Of a stretch of DNA of 64,000 nt, positions 12,901 through 25,700 are shown one piece after another. The position numbers were made by a program, and so were the translations under genes. This DNA is from Malurus cyaneus samueli (Eukaryota; Chordata; Aves; Passeriformes; Maluridae): assembly GCA_009741485.1 (NCBI GenBank), contig CM019214.1, positions 10,172,313-10,236,312 on the forward strand, written 5' to 3'. The notes beneath the pieces were generated by a model. That model saw nothing but the letters and a program-made list of their open reading frames with translations. It did not search any database and was not told the origin of the DNA. Positions within the stretch are counted from its first letter, which is position 1, and every line of letters starts with the position of its first letter.

Positions 12901-15900
12901 TGAAATCTTACCTGGGGTTAAAAAGTGCTTGAATATATGAATGGAAAAGAAATTTCCATCAGGAGCACTAAAACACAACGAGATCACCTTGCAGTGTAAA
13001 CCCTGCCTGTCGCTGGCAGTAAACTGGGGCTCTGAGATCACCAAGCCTTGTAGCAGACTCAAAACATTGATGCCAGAATAAACTGGAAAACTGGAACATT
13101 GGATTACTGGTGCCTTGGCCATTCACAGGCAGAAATTTCACCAGACTTTTTGTCTGTGAGGTTGCAGCACTCTGTCAAAGAGCCCACCAAGGTGGCAATA
13201 GCCCCATCTGAGGAGAAGGACTACGCTGAGGAGTCGCCAGAACGTGGCACATTCCACATTTCCTAAAACACTAATACCACCAGAATATGCTGGTGACAGT
13301 GCTTGCTAACAGGACATTAATAGATGGCATTGTTAGAGGAAAATCAGTAAAAAATTGGGTTCTTCTTGAGCATTACATCATGACAGTAAGCACAAAGAAT
13401 AAGCAGGGCCAAGGAATGATTTAGAGCCCAGGGAGCAGCCTTCCCTCAATGAACACCATCTTTCCCTTGATGTTACATAGTTGTACACCCTCCCTCTTTC
13501 CCTGCCAGGTTTTCAGAATTTCTATTGATACAGAAGCTCAAGACATGCTGTACAAATGTGTTAAAAATAAATCTCGATTTTCCTGTGGTTTCAGGTCCCC
13601 CTCAGCGGGCGGCCGGACTCTGTCACATCCAGCACCCCACAAAGAGCTCACAGGGTTGGTGACACACTTTCAGCCTCCCAGCTCAAGCCCAGGCATGAGC
13701 CAGGATGTGTCACAGCCTTGCTCTGACTGGTTTGTGTTTCTCCCTAATCAGTGGAAATGTTACCTAGCTAAATGAGTGCGAGGAACAATCTGTACCTACA
13801 CCAGAAAAGCTCCCTCGAAAACAGTTTCCAAACATATGCATGAGGTAATGAGCCTGTTTCCCTGCCTGTGTGTCACAGCACTGTGCTATTCTGGTTGTGT
13901 TTCTCAAGCTGGCATCGCTTTTTTACTGTTCTCACTCGCTCCTGGCCTGCTCTGAGTCAGTCTCTGCACAATCTCAGGCTGCTTTTGTGGGAGCCACGGG
14001 GCAGCTCCTGCCCTTCCCAAGGTGCTGCTGGACAGCCCTGGTCTCTCTGCTTTTTAGTTCTTACCTTTCCCACCCCTAGCAATGCCTTTTTCCAGCCTGA
14101 TGTAAAACTGTTTGCAATGGAAAGGCACATAAACCGTCCCAGTGGCTGTCCCTCCTCTCCCTTTCCAAACCCACAGCGATGAAATTCAGCCCAAGAGCAC
14201 TCAGAAAATGGGTGTGAGGTGTTCAGAAAGCTCAGCCTTCTGCTTATGAAATCTCTGAGAGTTTCTTGTGCATTACGTCAGGTTTCTCAACAGTTTGCAA
14301 ATCTTTTTTTCCCCTCCTCTAGAAATATTTGTCACAGTGGATTATTTTATCCTGTGCTGCTGTATGTGAAATGTAGAATGTTAATGCTTTATTTGGCTAA
14401 ACATGTATAATTTGGGAAGACAGGTGAAGTGATGGATTAATCATCAGGCTTTTAACTCTAAGTCTTGTTAGCTGCAGTTTTAAATTTTGTTTATTTGAAA
14501 TTACAGAGTGAGCCTGATGTCTAAGTGGAAGCTCTTTACATATATAAAATAAAGCTGCTTTTGCTCTTGGTAAAAAGCAAGAGGACTGATTTAAAATCTG
14601 TCATTTTCCATCATACCTGGGTGCTGAGATAGACTTATCACAAATAACTCAGTGGTAAAGCTACAGCTACTAGAGTGACAAAAACATTTTCCTTCTGCTT
14701 TCTATGAATATCTCTAAGCCTTGACCTACAGGACCTTTCCTACTTACTGTGGGAAGGTAATTTTACTGACAAAAAATTACAGACATCTGGATAAGTGGCT
14801 ATGAGTTGAATCCAATTTTGCTGCTCTCACAGAGTAGGGAAATCGCCCTTTATACAACTCACAGCTGTTCCAAGTCACCTTCCTCAGTATCTATTTATAG
14901 GTTTTGTGCTCAAGACTCTCAGCTTCAAAAGAAATTCTTCTTAGGAAAGTTCACAGTATTGTCTGGGAAGATAGGGGTGCTCCTGCTTTGAATTTGTGCT
15001 GTGGAAGAGAGAAGTGAATATTAGTTTTGTCAGAATGGCAATTGAAGCAAAATAATAAAAAAAATGTTCATCTGATGCTGAGCCAAGAAGGGTGTTTTTA
15101 AGGATTCTTTAGTGAAACTCAAATGCTGTATTTAAACTAAAAAAGTGGCTTTTCATTTTGGGACTATTTAATCCTTTTAACCTTTTTCTGCTTGAGATTT
15201 TATTTAGATAAATAGTTTTCTTGCAGAGAAATTGCTTGCTTTGTTGTCAGACAGAACATGTCAGTATTTCTGAGATGAAACATTGATTTAGCAGCATCCA
15301 AACACTGTGTTTTGGTGTAATATTCCCATCTCTATTTTCCAACAAACTTTTCAGTTCCCAGGGATGTTTTGCCCAGCTGAGATTTGTCTGGGTCAATCAA
15401 AGACAATGAGCAGAAAATCCTTCCTAAAAGAGAGACAAAAGAGTATTTTGAGGAGCAAATTCTTCTTCCTTGACCAGTGCTGGAGGGAAGCAGTTAATTA
15501 AGCAGTTGATCATCTTTAGCAATGCTGAATGATGCTCTTCAACTTTCTACTCCCAGGACTGGGCATTTCTTATCTTTCAGATCTGAGCAAAGGCACAAAA
15601 GACCCGTGTTGCTAACTGGCACAGCAGCTGGCACACGGTGATTTGTTGTCAGAGTCACACATTTTGCATTTAAGGGTTTTAACATTTCAATTTCATTTGT
15701 GGCTGCCCTGTCCAGCAGCCAAAGCTGTGATGTCTGTGCTCAAACCCAGCCTGCTCACCATGCTGAAGACTTACCTTGTGTGCCAGAGTTTATTTTCCCA
15801 TCCTTGGGAAATATAATTACCCTGAACAAGAATGGGAAGTGTGAGGAAACCCTGCTGAGCCTCAGGTGGCGTGGGGGCATGGTGCTGGAGGAGCTTTGCC

Positions 15901-17900
15901 ACCTCCAGCAGTGCACAGCTTGGCTTTGTGTCCCACCTGAGCTGATGTCCACCCCGGCGTGCCTTTGACAGGAGAAACCACAGAAAATGACATTTTGAGG
16001 GGTAAAACAGGAGATGAGGACTTGCCAGCATTATCATCTGGCAATGAGAAAGGAAACAGGCTGGCAGCAAGGTCTGAGATTATCTCCTCCCTGCTTGGGA
16101 CTGTGATGTGTTTCAGTTGAGCTCATGGTGGAAGAGAACGAGTTGTGTTTATTTTAACCTTCAGTGTTCCCATTCATGGTTGTCTGTGTTCCAAAACACT
16201 GCAATGCTTGGGGTTGGACTGGGCTGGAAGATGTCGGGGTTTAAAAAAGGGCTTTAGGGGAGTCCCACTGCTCACAGCCACATGGACACTGTGCCACAGT
16301 GTGACATCATAACCTCCAAGGCACCTCAGATACACCCTTTTTCAGAATATGTGGTTAGATCCTGCCATCATTCACCTTCCTGGGAGAAATTTCTTCTAAA
16401 CTGCATTTTATCTGCTTTTCTCTTTCTAAATCACTGCTCATAGCTGGCTGTGTTTAGTTTGTATTTACAGAGCTTTCCTGCACTGAATAGCCAGCATTAT
16501 ATTTCAATTATTGGAACACAATAAGAGAAAGACTTGGGATAAAAGGAATCAGCTGTGAAATTATCTATTCATAGCATTGGTTTTCTGTATTTACTGACAA
16601 GTTTTTGACTTGCCCAGATACAGGTATTTTATTCTACTCATTTTTGTTTGTTTTCTTGTATCAGAATCCATCCTCCCTTTCTCCCTTCCCTCCTTCTCTC
16701 TCTCCACTGTCCATCCCCACTGTCTGGACTCCAGGAACCTTAATTAAGCAAATGAGCAGATTTCTGCTGTAGCCCACACAGTCTTTTACCCATGTTAAAT
16801 GAGAGATCACTGCATCCAGTGTCATCACGATTCTGAAATTCCACATGGAGCACTTTTCACTGAGCTGCATTCAATTATTTATTCAGGCTCTGGTTCTGTC
16901 CCCTCTGGATGCAAGAGCACTGACTTCAACATGAGGAGTAGCAGGCATACAGCTGGAAAGAGAAAAAACGTGAATTAAAAGTAATTTAATCTTATTTAAT
17001 CACATTTCCTCTCCTCCTTGCCCAAAAGATTTAGAAAATAAATAAACTCCCCGAAAAGGAAAACTATTAAGTAAGTTTCAAAGTCAAGTTCATGCCAACT
17101 AATATTATCTATTTCAGGACTTCCTGCCCTGCTTATCTCCTTTTAATTAACCTATTTCTGACCTGGAGCATGTGTTTGCCTGGCAGACACAGTCCCATTT
17201 GTGCAACTGCTCTTGGCTCAATGAAGGAGTCTGTGGCAGTGTTTGTGATCAGCATTGCTGCTACATTGCATTTCCTGTGGCAGAGCTGAGAGCAGCACGG
17301 GAGGAGGCTGGGGAGCAGATGTGGAGCAGGAGTGACACAGAGGGAACACAGAGCCTTTTACTGGAAATGCTGCACGCTGAAGGGGTTGATAAAACAACGT
17401 GGCCAATCTGCTCTGTCTCCCTGTTCCTACAGCTCAGATGTCTGGACACAATCCTGGAGCCAAAGGGAGCACAATCAGCAGAATTTCTATTTGTTCTTAT
17501 CTTCTAAAGTGCAGATTTAACATCCTCCTGTGCACAGTGGCAAACAGGCCATTGAGGGTGATAATAAACTTGCTTCCCAGAAAGAGTTATCCCTTTATTA
17601 AAAATGTGAAAATAAACCCGATAAAATTCTCAGACTCCAGATAGCACCTAGAGGTCCCAAATGTATGTTATGCAGAAGGCAACAGCTCTGGAAATATGTA
17701 ATTTTAACTGCCAAAGATTCTATCTGATGAATTTAGTAGCAATTTGATGCAGCTCTGGACAGCACAAAGAAAGATGTTAATCCACTTACCCAACAAATCC
17801 TATCCTCCAAAAAGTACAGAGGCTCAGAGTAGGGCTAAACTGAGCTTGAGCAGCTCCTCTTCCAGTGCAGTAAATGGCAATAAAAATATTACATAAATAA
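9940..17900. other. unique non-coding stretch
   Basis: About 8 kb with no exon I can support. It contains an A tract at 10442-10456, a C/T-rich tract at about 16667-16707, and an imperfect direct repeat of CGATGTNTGAAAAT at about 10691 and 10732. The longest ATG-started open frame is 12242-12769 on the plus strand (175 codons). It has no recognisable domain or flanking splice signals, and another open frame overlaps it on the minus strand. I regard it as a chance frame. Confidence 0.5.
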
Positions 17901-18019
17901 AAGAGAGAGAGGAAAGAAGGGAGGGAGGGAGGAAGGAAGGAAGGAAGGAAGGAAGGAAGGAAGGAAGGAAGGAAGGAAGGAAGGAAGGAAGGAAGGAAGG
18001 AAGGAAGAAAGGAAGGAAA
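17901..18019. repeat. GGAA tetranucleotide microsatellite
   Basis: A purine tract of nearly 120 bases. It begins with GA and GGGA units and passes into a nearly pure run of about 20 GGAA units (about 17931-18005), with AGAAA interruptions near the right end. All-purine on one strand, so it could form triplex DNA. GGAA arrays also bind ETS-family factors in vertebrates. Confidence 0.95.
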
Positions 18020-18851
18020 TCTGTGGCAGCTTGAAGCATTTTGCTAAGAAGGACAGGAGGCAGCATCAAATCTCTCCCAAGTCCCTTCACCTTTTTCATG
18101 GGCAGGATTTATTAATGAAAATATACAGCCAGAGTTACCTCAGGGCTAATGCAGGCACTCATGCATCAGCACCATGTCTGGTTTGCCTTGTGCACATTTA
18201 AACTCACCTGTTACAGGGAAAACAAGCCCTCTTCATCTCTCTTGTTGAGCAGAGAGAAAATTTTTGCTCATCTCCAAGTGGGATGTGCCCTTTAGTGACA
18301 CAGATAGCTTCGTGGAGGGGTAGAGGGCCTCTACAGGTGGCTCAAAAACCATTAGAGACAGCTAACGATGGAAATAATTTTCGAAGTGCACTTCCAGATG
18401 CCTGCAAAGAGCAAAGCAGGAGGTGCAGGTGCACCTGGGAGTCAGGACAGCAACCCACAGCCTTGTCAGCCCTGACAGAGCCTGGGCAGGGTGCAGCTGT
18501 CCTGGCTGGGATGTCAACACTTTCTGAATTGCATAGACTTAGTTCCCCCAAGACATTGCCTGGCTGGCAAATTCAGCGTGCTTTGTAGATATCTCAGAAT
18601 TGAAGTTTAGACTGAAAAGCTGCAATTCCTTCAGCCACATGCAAACGAGGAAAAGAATTTATTTTCTCTAACAGTCAGATCTTCCATGAAATGAACTTCC
18701 CAAGACTTTTTGGCAGCAAGAGGCATGTTTTTCTCTGAATTGCATTCCTCATGTATTGACTGCGCTTCCCATGAAATTACGAATGCATTTAACATGAAAT
18801 TGGCCAAATTTCACTACCAATTTTCTGATTTCCGCCTTTGGAGAAGGATCT
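18020..18851. other. unique non-coding stretch
   Basis: No repeat family or exon recognised. Confidence 0.5.
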
Positions 18852-19535
18852 TACAATGCTGAGTGATTGGGCAATAAAATGATAGAAGAAAGTCAATGTC
18901 AATAGATGCAAAATGATGCATGTGGAGGAAAAAAGCACTCCAGGATAACACAGAATGACAGTTTCTAAATTAGCTTCTGATGCTCAGGAAAGAGATTTGG
19001 GAGTCATTACTGACAAGCCTCTGTGAAAATCAGTTCATTGCTCAGCGGTGGTCAAAAAGATTGTTAGGAATTGTTAGGGAAAGAATAGAGAAAAAAACAG
19101 AAAAAAATTAGTTATGCTACCTCATAAATTCATGATGTCTCTTTATCCTGAAGATTATGCAGTGAACTCATCACCACAGCTTGGAATGGAGAGCTGAAAG
19201 CATCCCAGAAAAAGGGAGAAGGAGGCTTAGGGAATGGAATGACTTTTGTGTGAGGAAAAGCAAAATATCCTGGGTATTTTCAGCTTGGGGAAGAGATGAA
19301 GCCTGATAATGTCATGAATGGTAATGGGTAGTGGAGGAAAGAGATTAATTATCATTCCTGACAGTGTAAGAATTAGGGCTGATGAAATCAGCTGGGCGTT
19401 TAAAAAGAGAGCACTTTACCCAGTGTGTGGTGATGTTGTGCAAGTGATGGCCACGGGGTGTTATGGAGACCAAAATAACAAATAGGCTCAAAAGCTGATG
19501 GGGCAGTTTGGCAGAGGACAGGGCCATCAGTTTCT
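18852..19535 (+). mobile_element. ancient amniote-type CR1 LINE fragment
   Basis: Recognisable older CR1 signature words occur in order. CTGAGTGATTGGGCAATAAAATG opens it, followed by AATAGATGCAAAATGATGCA and then TCTAAATTAGCT. GAAAGAGATTTGGGAGTCATT comes next, then CTCAGCGGTGGTCAAAAAG and TTTTCAGCTTGGGGAAGAGA. It ends in GAGGACAGGGCCATCAG. This matches the late reverse-transcriptase/3' part of the CR1 lineage shared by turtles, crocodilians and birds, with many substitutions and small deletions and no open frame left. It is inert and useful mainly as a dating marker. Confidence 0.8.
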
Positions 19536-22310
19536 GCTCCAAATTCTGTGCAGGATGAAGCCCCAGAGGTGTCACCAGAAGCTGTGAGAGAGGGGAGGGT
19601 CGCTCAGGGCTTCACTCGAGCGTTCCCTTCTGACCACACTCAGGGCACGGAGCCAGGTGAAGCTTTGCTTTTTGGAGTGACAACTGGGGTCTTCTGTTAT
19701 GTTTTAAAATTTATGACTGAGTATTCATTTTTGTTTGTGTGCTTTTCCACACCTTCCATCACTGTCTCATGGGGGAGACCCAAATTTATCAATGTCCTTG
19801 TTCCTTGCAGCTCTTCAAAATGACAGAGGAACAGCCCAGTCCCCATTTACAAAGGGATTTTTGGCCCAGGAAGGGTCTGCTGGGATGGGAAAGGCCCTGA
19901 GGGACTGAAAGACACATTTCTCCTCCTCAGAGTCCGTGTGGAGCCCTGGAGGAAGGGCCATGCAGACATTGCCATGCCAGCACTGCTCCCACCAACCCTC
20001 CCAGAATTTGCCACCCCTGGGCCACGTCCAGTTCTTGTGACTGAGGCACAGAGAGAGAGGAAAATAAAACCTCTCAGTGCAGCAAAGCCCTCGAGTCCTC
20101 AGTCAACACTGAAGTGAAGCCTACGTGGTTTGGTCAGAATCCAGCAGTACATCTGTGGAAGAGGTGGGAGCTGCATCCAGCCCTTTTCTGGCTTGGATAG
20201 TAACCTGTAATTAGCCTTGTCAGACTCTGAGACACCTAATATATCCTTCTGCAATATTCTTTTTCCTCTTGGTGTAACTTTTTCTTGTACCCAGTGTGCT
20301 GTAATTCTAGGTTTTTCTCTTTATGGCAGTTAGTTTCTCAGCAGTCCCTGACCACAAATACTTTTGAGCAGAACATCTGGTTCTAATGTACGCTCCAGAA
20401 ATGTTACTTTCTGCAATATTCCATTTGTCTCCCGAACAATATTTTTCCTCTTGTGTTTGCCCAGAGAATCTTGTAAGCTGATCAATATCTGAAGCAGCAA
20501 AGGATCCATTTGAGAACAAAGGCTCCAAAAGCCACATAAACAATTTCCCAGAGCTCGAGGCAGTTGAGGAGAGGTAGTTTGCACAGCAGCCATGCACATG
20601 GGAACTCTGCAGGGCTGCCTTCCTTATCTTTCTCCATGCTGCCTTCCCCCACTGCTCCTACCAGTTACCACAACTGCAGAGGGGTTTTCAGCTGTTTCCC
20701 ATGCTGGTGATCTCATCTAAATTTTTGGTTTTTGGTTCTCCTTCACTTCTAGCCAATGTTCAGAGGATGAAATACCCTGATTGCCTGGTTCCTTCTGTTG
20801 TTTCTCACTGTCATTACAGCTGCCTTTTCAGCTGCATTATGTGAGTAAACAAACCTTCACCTACACAGAGGGGGAGAGGGAGAGCTGCCCTGCATAAAAC
20901 AGGCTGTGCAGTCAGTAAAGAAGAGGTACAGGATGAAGCAGGAATGTTTAATATACTTTCAGGCATGGGGAACATGAAAAGGCTGCAGAACTCCAGAGAA
21001 AACTCCAGAGCTCTTCTGGTATGTTTGCAATACTGATGATGTAAATAATATATAACTCCTGGAAGGAGTGTAGGAATATATCAAGTTTTATGCAGGAGAG
21101 CCCTGCACGCATGTGGGAGATTCAGATGAGTTTACAAATCACGGGCTGGATGCCAAGCACGGCGTGCCCACTGTAAATGAGGCTTGGGGACTGAATTACT
21201 TCAGTAATTAAAGTGGATTGTGACTCACACGCTGAAAGGGTAAATTGTGCACTGCCACAATCCACCGAGTTATTTAATTTTGGAAAACCAAAGCTCCTCG
21301 GTGGCGGGGGAGGAGGATTTGTCATTACATTATTTTATCTCTGCAGGCCAAACTGTAGGCAAACACAAAGATCGTGGCTTTTCAGAGTTTGCCTGGGCAG
21401 GGTCATGTTGCTGGCCAGGCACCTCATCATTAACACAAGGCGTGGAGAAATAGAGCATGATCCAAACATGTGAAAAAAAGGCAGCTTGACCATTTAAAAT
21501 CCTTTAGGGCTTTTGCTGTAGGTGAACAAAGCTGAGCGTGCTTTGAGGAGCCTGTCCAGATGTGCTGCAGCTGTGCAAGGGGGAGCTTCCTCTGCTGAGG
21601 TGTTCCCACCCATCCCAGGAGCACTGGATGGAGGAACTGGGGGTTTCAGCCTTCCAGGAGCTGAGGCTGGAACCCCACTCAGCCCCCAGGAGCCTGCCTC
21701 ATATATTCCTGTGTCCTGGAAAGCTATTAGTTTGCTTTCTGGAGCTGGAGAATTGCTGCTCTTTGGGGCACATGTGGGATTCAGCTGCCCTGTCTCTTTG
21801 CACAGGCAAAACAGAAGGCAGAAGAGAAGGTCCCAGCTCATCTCTTGCCTCCCATTCCAGTGGAAGGTGTCTCTCCCATGGCAGGGAAGTTGTAACTAGA
21901 TGATCTTTAATGTCCCTTCCAAACCAGGCCATCCCATGACTCCCAATTCACCCTTTTCATTGTGCTGCTCCCTCCTCCCAACTCAGAGGATTTGCCCAAT
22001 GTCCTTTTCAGTGTTGGAATCTGCAGATCTTCTTTTTCCCCTCTGCTCATCCATCCATTTAATGCTTAGCATAGCCATGAATGTTTGCCATATGGATCTG
22101 TCTCTTGATATTTTAATCTGCCCTGAGTTTTGGGTCAGTAACAAGCAGTAGGAACAATTATAAAAAAATTTGTCACACTTGAAACGAAACAGAATTATTT
22201 ATTTTATTCCTTTGAGGCTATATTCCTAATATAGCTTTTTGGACACCTGAGAAAATGCTTGCATTGAGATTTTCTTCTGACTCTCTTGAGGTGATGCCAA
22301 TAGAGATTCC
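19536..22310. other. unique non-coding stretch
   Basis: No repeat or exon recognised. Open frames are up to about 125 codons around 21494-21903, on both strands at once in a locally GC-richer patch, which argues against coding. Confidence 0.5.
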
Positions 22311-22751
22311 TGTTATGATCTGGTTATTAAAAGGGGCCTCTGCCCAAATCAAGATGCAAACGAGACCATGTGCTGAAGACAATGGTAGAGATTTTATTTA
22401 ACAGTAAATGTGAGGTGGAGAAAGAGAAATAAATAGGAAAGGGGTCTAAGAGAGTGAGAGACAGATGAAGCAGAAAGATATCACCATCCTGTGGATCCCA
22501 TGGTGTCCCACTGGTGGTTCTTCACGGTGGTTTTTGGTAATGGGGGGTCCCAGAGTTGTTCATCTGGGGTATGACCTTCATACAGTCCAAATTCTGGGTG
22601 TCCATGGGGTGCAAGTGCTGCTCCCATAACTTGGGATGGCATGGGTGTAAGCAGTTGTTTTCTTTGCCTCAGTTTACCATAGTGGGAATTTTTGTCCAGG
22701 TGCAGTAACCAGGAGATTACCCAGGCCTGGCATTCATGCCCTCCTGCTGCA
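22311..22751 (-). mobile_element. solo LTR of an endogenous retrovirus, reverse orientation
   Basis: On the minus strand this reads as an LTR. A TG-type start lies near 22751. A proline- and histidine-codon-like CA-rich middle follows, then a polyadenylation signal in CTGTTAAATAAAATCTC at about 22396-22412, and an end of CCAGATCATAACA at 22311. No internal retroviral genes adjoin it. ATTCC occurs just left of 22311 and again at 22753-22757, one base beyond the proposed end, so it may be a target-site duplication if the boundary is shifted by one. Composition and layout resemble LTRs common in passerine genomes; the exact family is not assigned. Confidence 0.65.
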
Positions 22752-25700
22752 AATTCCTTCCTTCTGTCCTTATCTCAAGTTCTTGCTGTGGTGTTTTTCC
22801 TCATGGCAGGTCCCCTGTGTGGCCTTGGCAGTGTTTTGAGAAAGGCACCTGCACTCCTTGAGTCCTTACAACTCCCTCTGTAATCATTTGCATGTTGTTC
22901 ATGCCGTTCAGCACACGGTAAATACGATAAAACAGAGAATCGTATTTGTGTCGCTGGAGGTCAATAGAAACATCAGTAATTTTACAAAACGTGTCTGGGT
23001 AAACAGCTGGCTGTGATAATGGCACCAGGGACACCTTGGCCACTTTGCAGAGCAGCCAGCAGCCTTTCCTTGAAGCCTCCCCAGGAATGTCTTAGTCTGA
23101 AGCCTGATCTCAGGTTTGCAGCACAGGCAAAGCTGCTGCTGTGTGCTTCCCCCAGCAGCTCCAGGAGGAGCCTCCATTGTGATGGAAGAAAAACGAGGGG
23201 AATTGGCTGCGAGAGCTCTGAAGGAGCAAGGATGCCACATCTTGGTGTTTTCTGAAGCTGCATGACCTCTGATATCAATAATCCAACAGGCACAGAGCAG
23301 GCACCGACTTCATCCGCTGCATTTTCACAACCCTGGGCCACCCCCTCAGTGCTGCTGGGTGGTGCTCATGGGATCTGTCCTGGGGTTCCTGCACAGCAGG
23401 GAAACCCCACAAGGGGTGGGCTGCTGCCAGCATCTGCCCAGGAAATGCTTCTCAGAAATCAGAGGGACCAAGTTAGAAAATGAAGCAATTTAATCACTGT
23501 CTTTAGTGAGAAATGCTTCTACAGATGTCCTCTTTATTAAAACTATTCTTTGATCTGAAAAGGGAAAAATCTCATTTTATAGGAATAGTGATTGCTGGAA
23601 AAGGTATTTTGAAGTCTTTTAGGCATAGCTGGTGAATTTTAATTATAGATGGAGACTTACTTGAGCACTTTTTTAGTCGTGTTTTACTCCTCTGAAAACG
23701 TGGCGGGTCTGAGTCAGCACAGCTGACTGCAGCCCGGGGAGGAGTTTGGGCAGAGCAGGATCAGCAGCCTCCAGATGTTGTGCACATTTCCTTTTCAGTG
23801 GCCTTTTCCAGCCCTCTTAGGTGATACACAGATGAAGAGTATTATTTCTTCAAGGGAGACTCCAGATAACAAAAATGACTCGGAAGAGTGCAATTTCTGC
23901 AGGCCTGAATCAACAGCATCTGCTTCACTGAAAGCACTGAGAGATTATTGAAATGAGGCAGGTGTCCAGGTTTCATTGAGGAAAATATTTTAAGCTGTTT
24001 TCATAAGGAGGACTGTCTGGAACAGCAAAGTTGGCTTATTTTGAGGGAAATGGAACAAATCAAAACAAACACAAAAAAAGGAAGGAAGGAAGAAAACAAG
24101 ATTCTGATACAAGCTTTTAACTCTCCTTTTTTTGAGCAGATTAGAAGGTTGGTGTTTTGGGCACTTACCTCAAAAACTGACATTTTGGAAGGAAAGTAAG
24201 GGAAAAGAAGAAGGAAATCTTCACCCTGGGTACAGAAACAGGAGTTTATTATGCTTTATAGGGGTGGAATTGAATTTGTCTCTCTCCAGACCGTCTCCAA
24301 AACACAATGTATGCATGCTATATCCACATGCTCTTAAAATACTAGAGATGCATCTATTTTTGACAAAAGTTCAGTTATTTTACCTGCCATTCTGATTTAT
24401 GTTTCTGAGAAAACACAGAGCTGCAGTTGGAATAAAAGAGAGAAGCCATATGGCTGACTATTGCCAAACAAACAAACAAACACATGCAACATAGATGTCA
24501 AACAGCTTTTATACAAAAAAAAGAGCAGAAAAACAGCCTTGTCCCCCTTTGATGTATCTATATGCTTCTATGGAGCTGGCTTTTACCCTCCCTTCAGCCT
24601 TTCTGGAGAGACTGGCTCCTTCATGGTGTGGGCTCAAAGCACTTCCTAACTCACTCAGGTTTTAATCAGATCTCAATTTACAGAAATAAATATGTCTAGC
24701 CCTGTGAATAACTCTGGGGCTGGCATTAATTGCAAGTGTTATCACATATCTGGCATAGCTAAAATGCTGTGGGATGGAAAGCAGCTGGCTGGGCAGGGAC
24801 TGTCACAGCTCAGAAATGGCCCTTGGTGGAGTTAATCAGGACTGAAACCCCAAATCTCGCTCGTGCAGCATCTGCTGGTACCTCAGACCTGTGAGGGCAA
24901 CCTCTGGAGCAATCCTTCCCCCAGACAAGCAGGGCCTTGCTCATTTGGGGTCTGCTGGGTGTGAGGAGGCTCCTCAAGAACCTGCAATTACAGTAAATGT
25001 TACTTATTTAAGGTGCTAACTGCCATATAATTGTAAAAGCCCTAGAGCACCACCTCTGTGCCTTTTTAAAAGAGTAGACGGGGAAATAAAATTCTCTAGT
25101 TTTTTTTTTCAGGGAGGGAGGAAATAATTTTGTCTATTTTGAAATAAGTTGATCTAGTGCATGCTGCTGCACTGCACACCAGGCACAGCTGCACACAGCT
25201 GGAACATGGGGTGTGCATATGGGTCACTTGTGTACAAACATTTACACTCACACTGCTTCCATGTTTGCCCGTGCCAGAGAAATTCAGTGAGTGGCTTATC
25301 AAACTGTTTTTTCCCAGTCCCCTCTAGAACACATGAATGTTGAAGAAAACAACATTTTTCCCAGAGGCAGAGCTCTGTCCTGAGGATGGCTCTGGGTGCT
25401 CACACTCTGGGTGCCATGCTGGCACTGATGTACATTTAAAATAGGAGATGGCACGTTTCTTGCCCTCCATCCCCATTTGTTTTTCACCCCACAAACCTGC
25501 AGGATGCTCAGTCTGCACAGACAGACTTCTCCAGGTCTGGAAATGTGATCCCCTGAACTCAGCTGCTGTTCCTGTCCCAGGACAAATCCGCTCCCCAGTG
25601 TGCCAGAGCACCAGGCTCATGGTGGCTGTGCACATTTTCACCGATGTCTTGTGAACACCTCCTACAAAAAGGGACTCAGATGGGTTATCTCTGTGCTCAT

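Noticed and set aside
20307..20597. 96-codon minus-strand frame as a conserved small protein
   Set aside because: No recognisable motif; a second frame overlaps it on the same strand in another phase.
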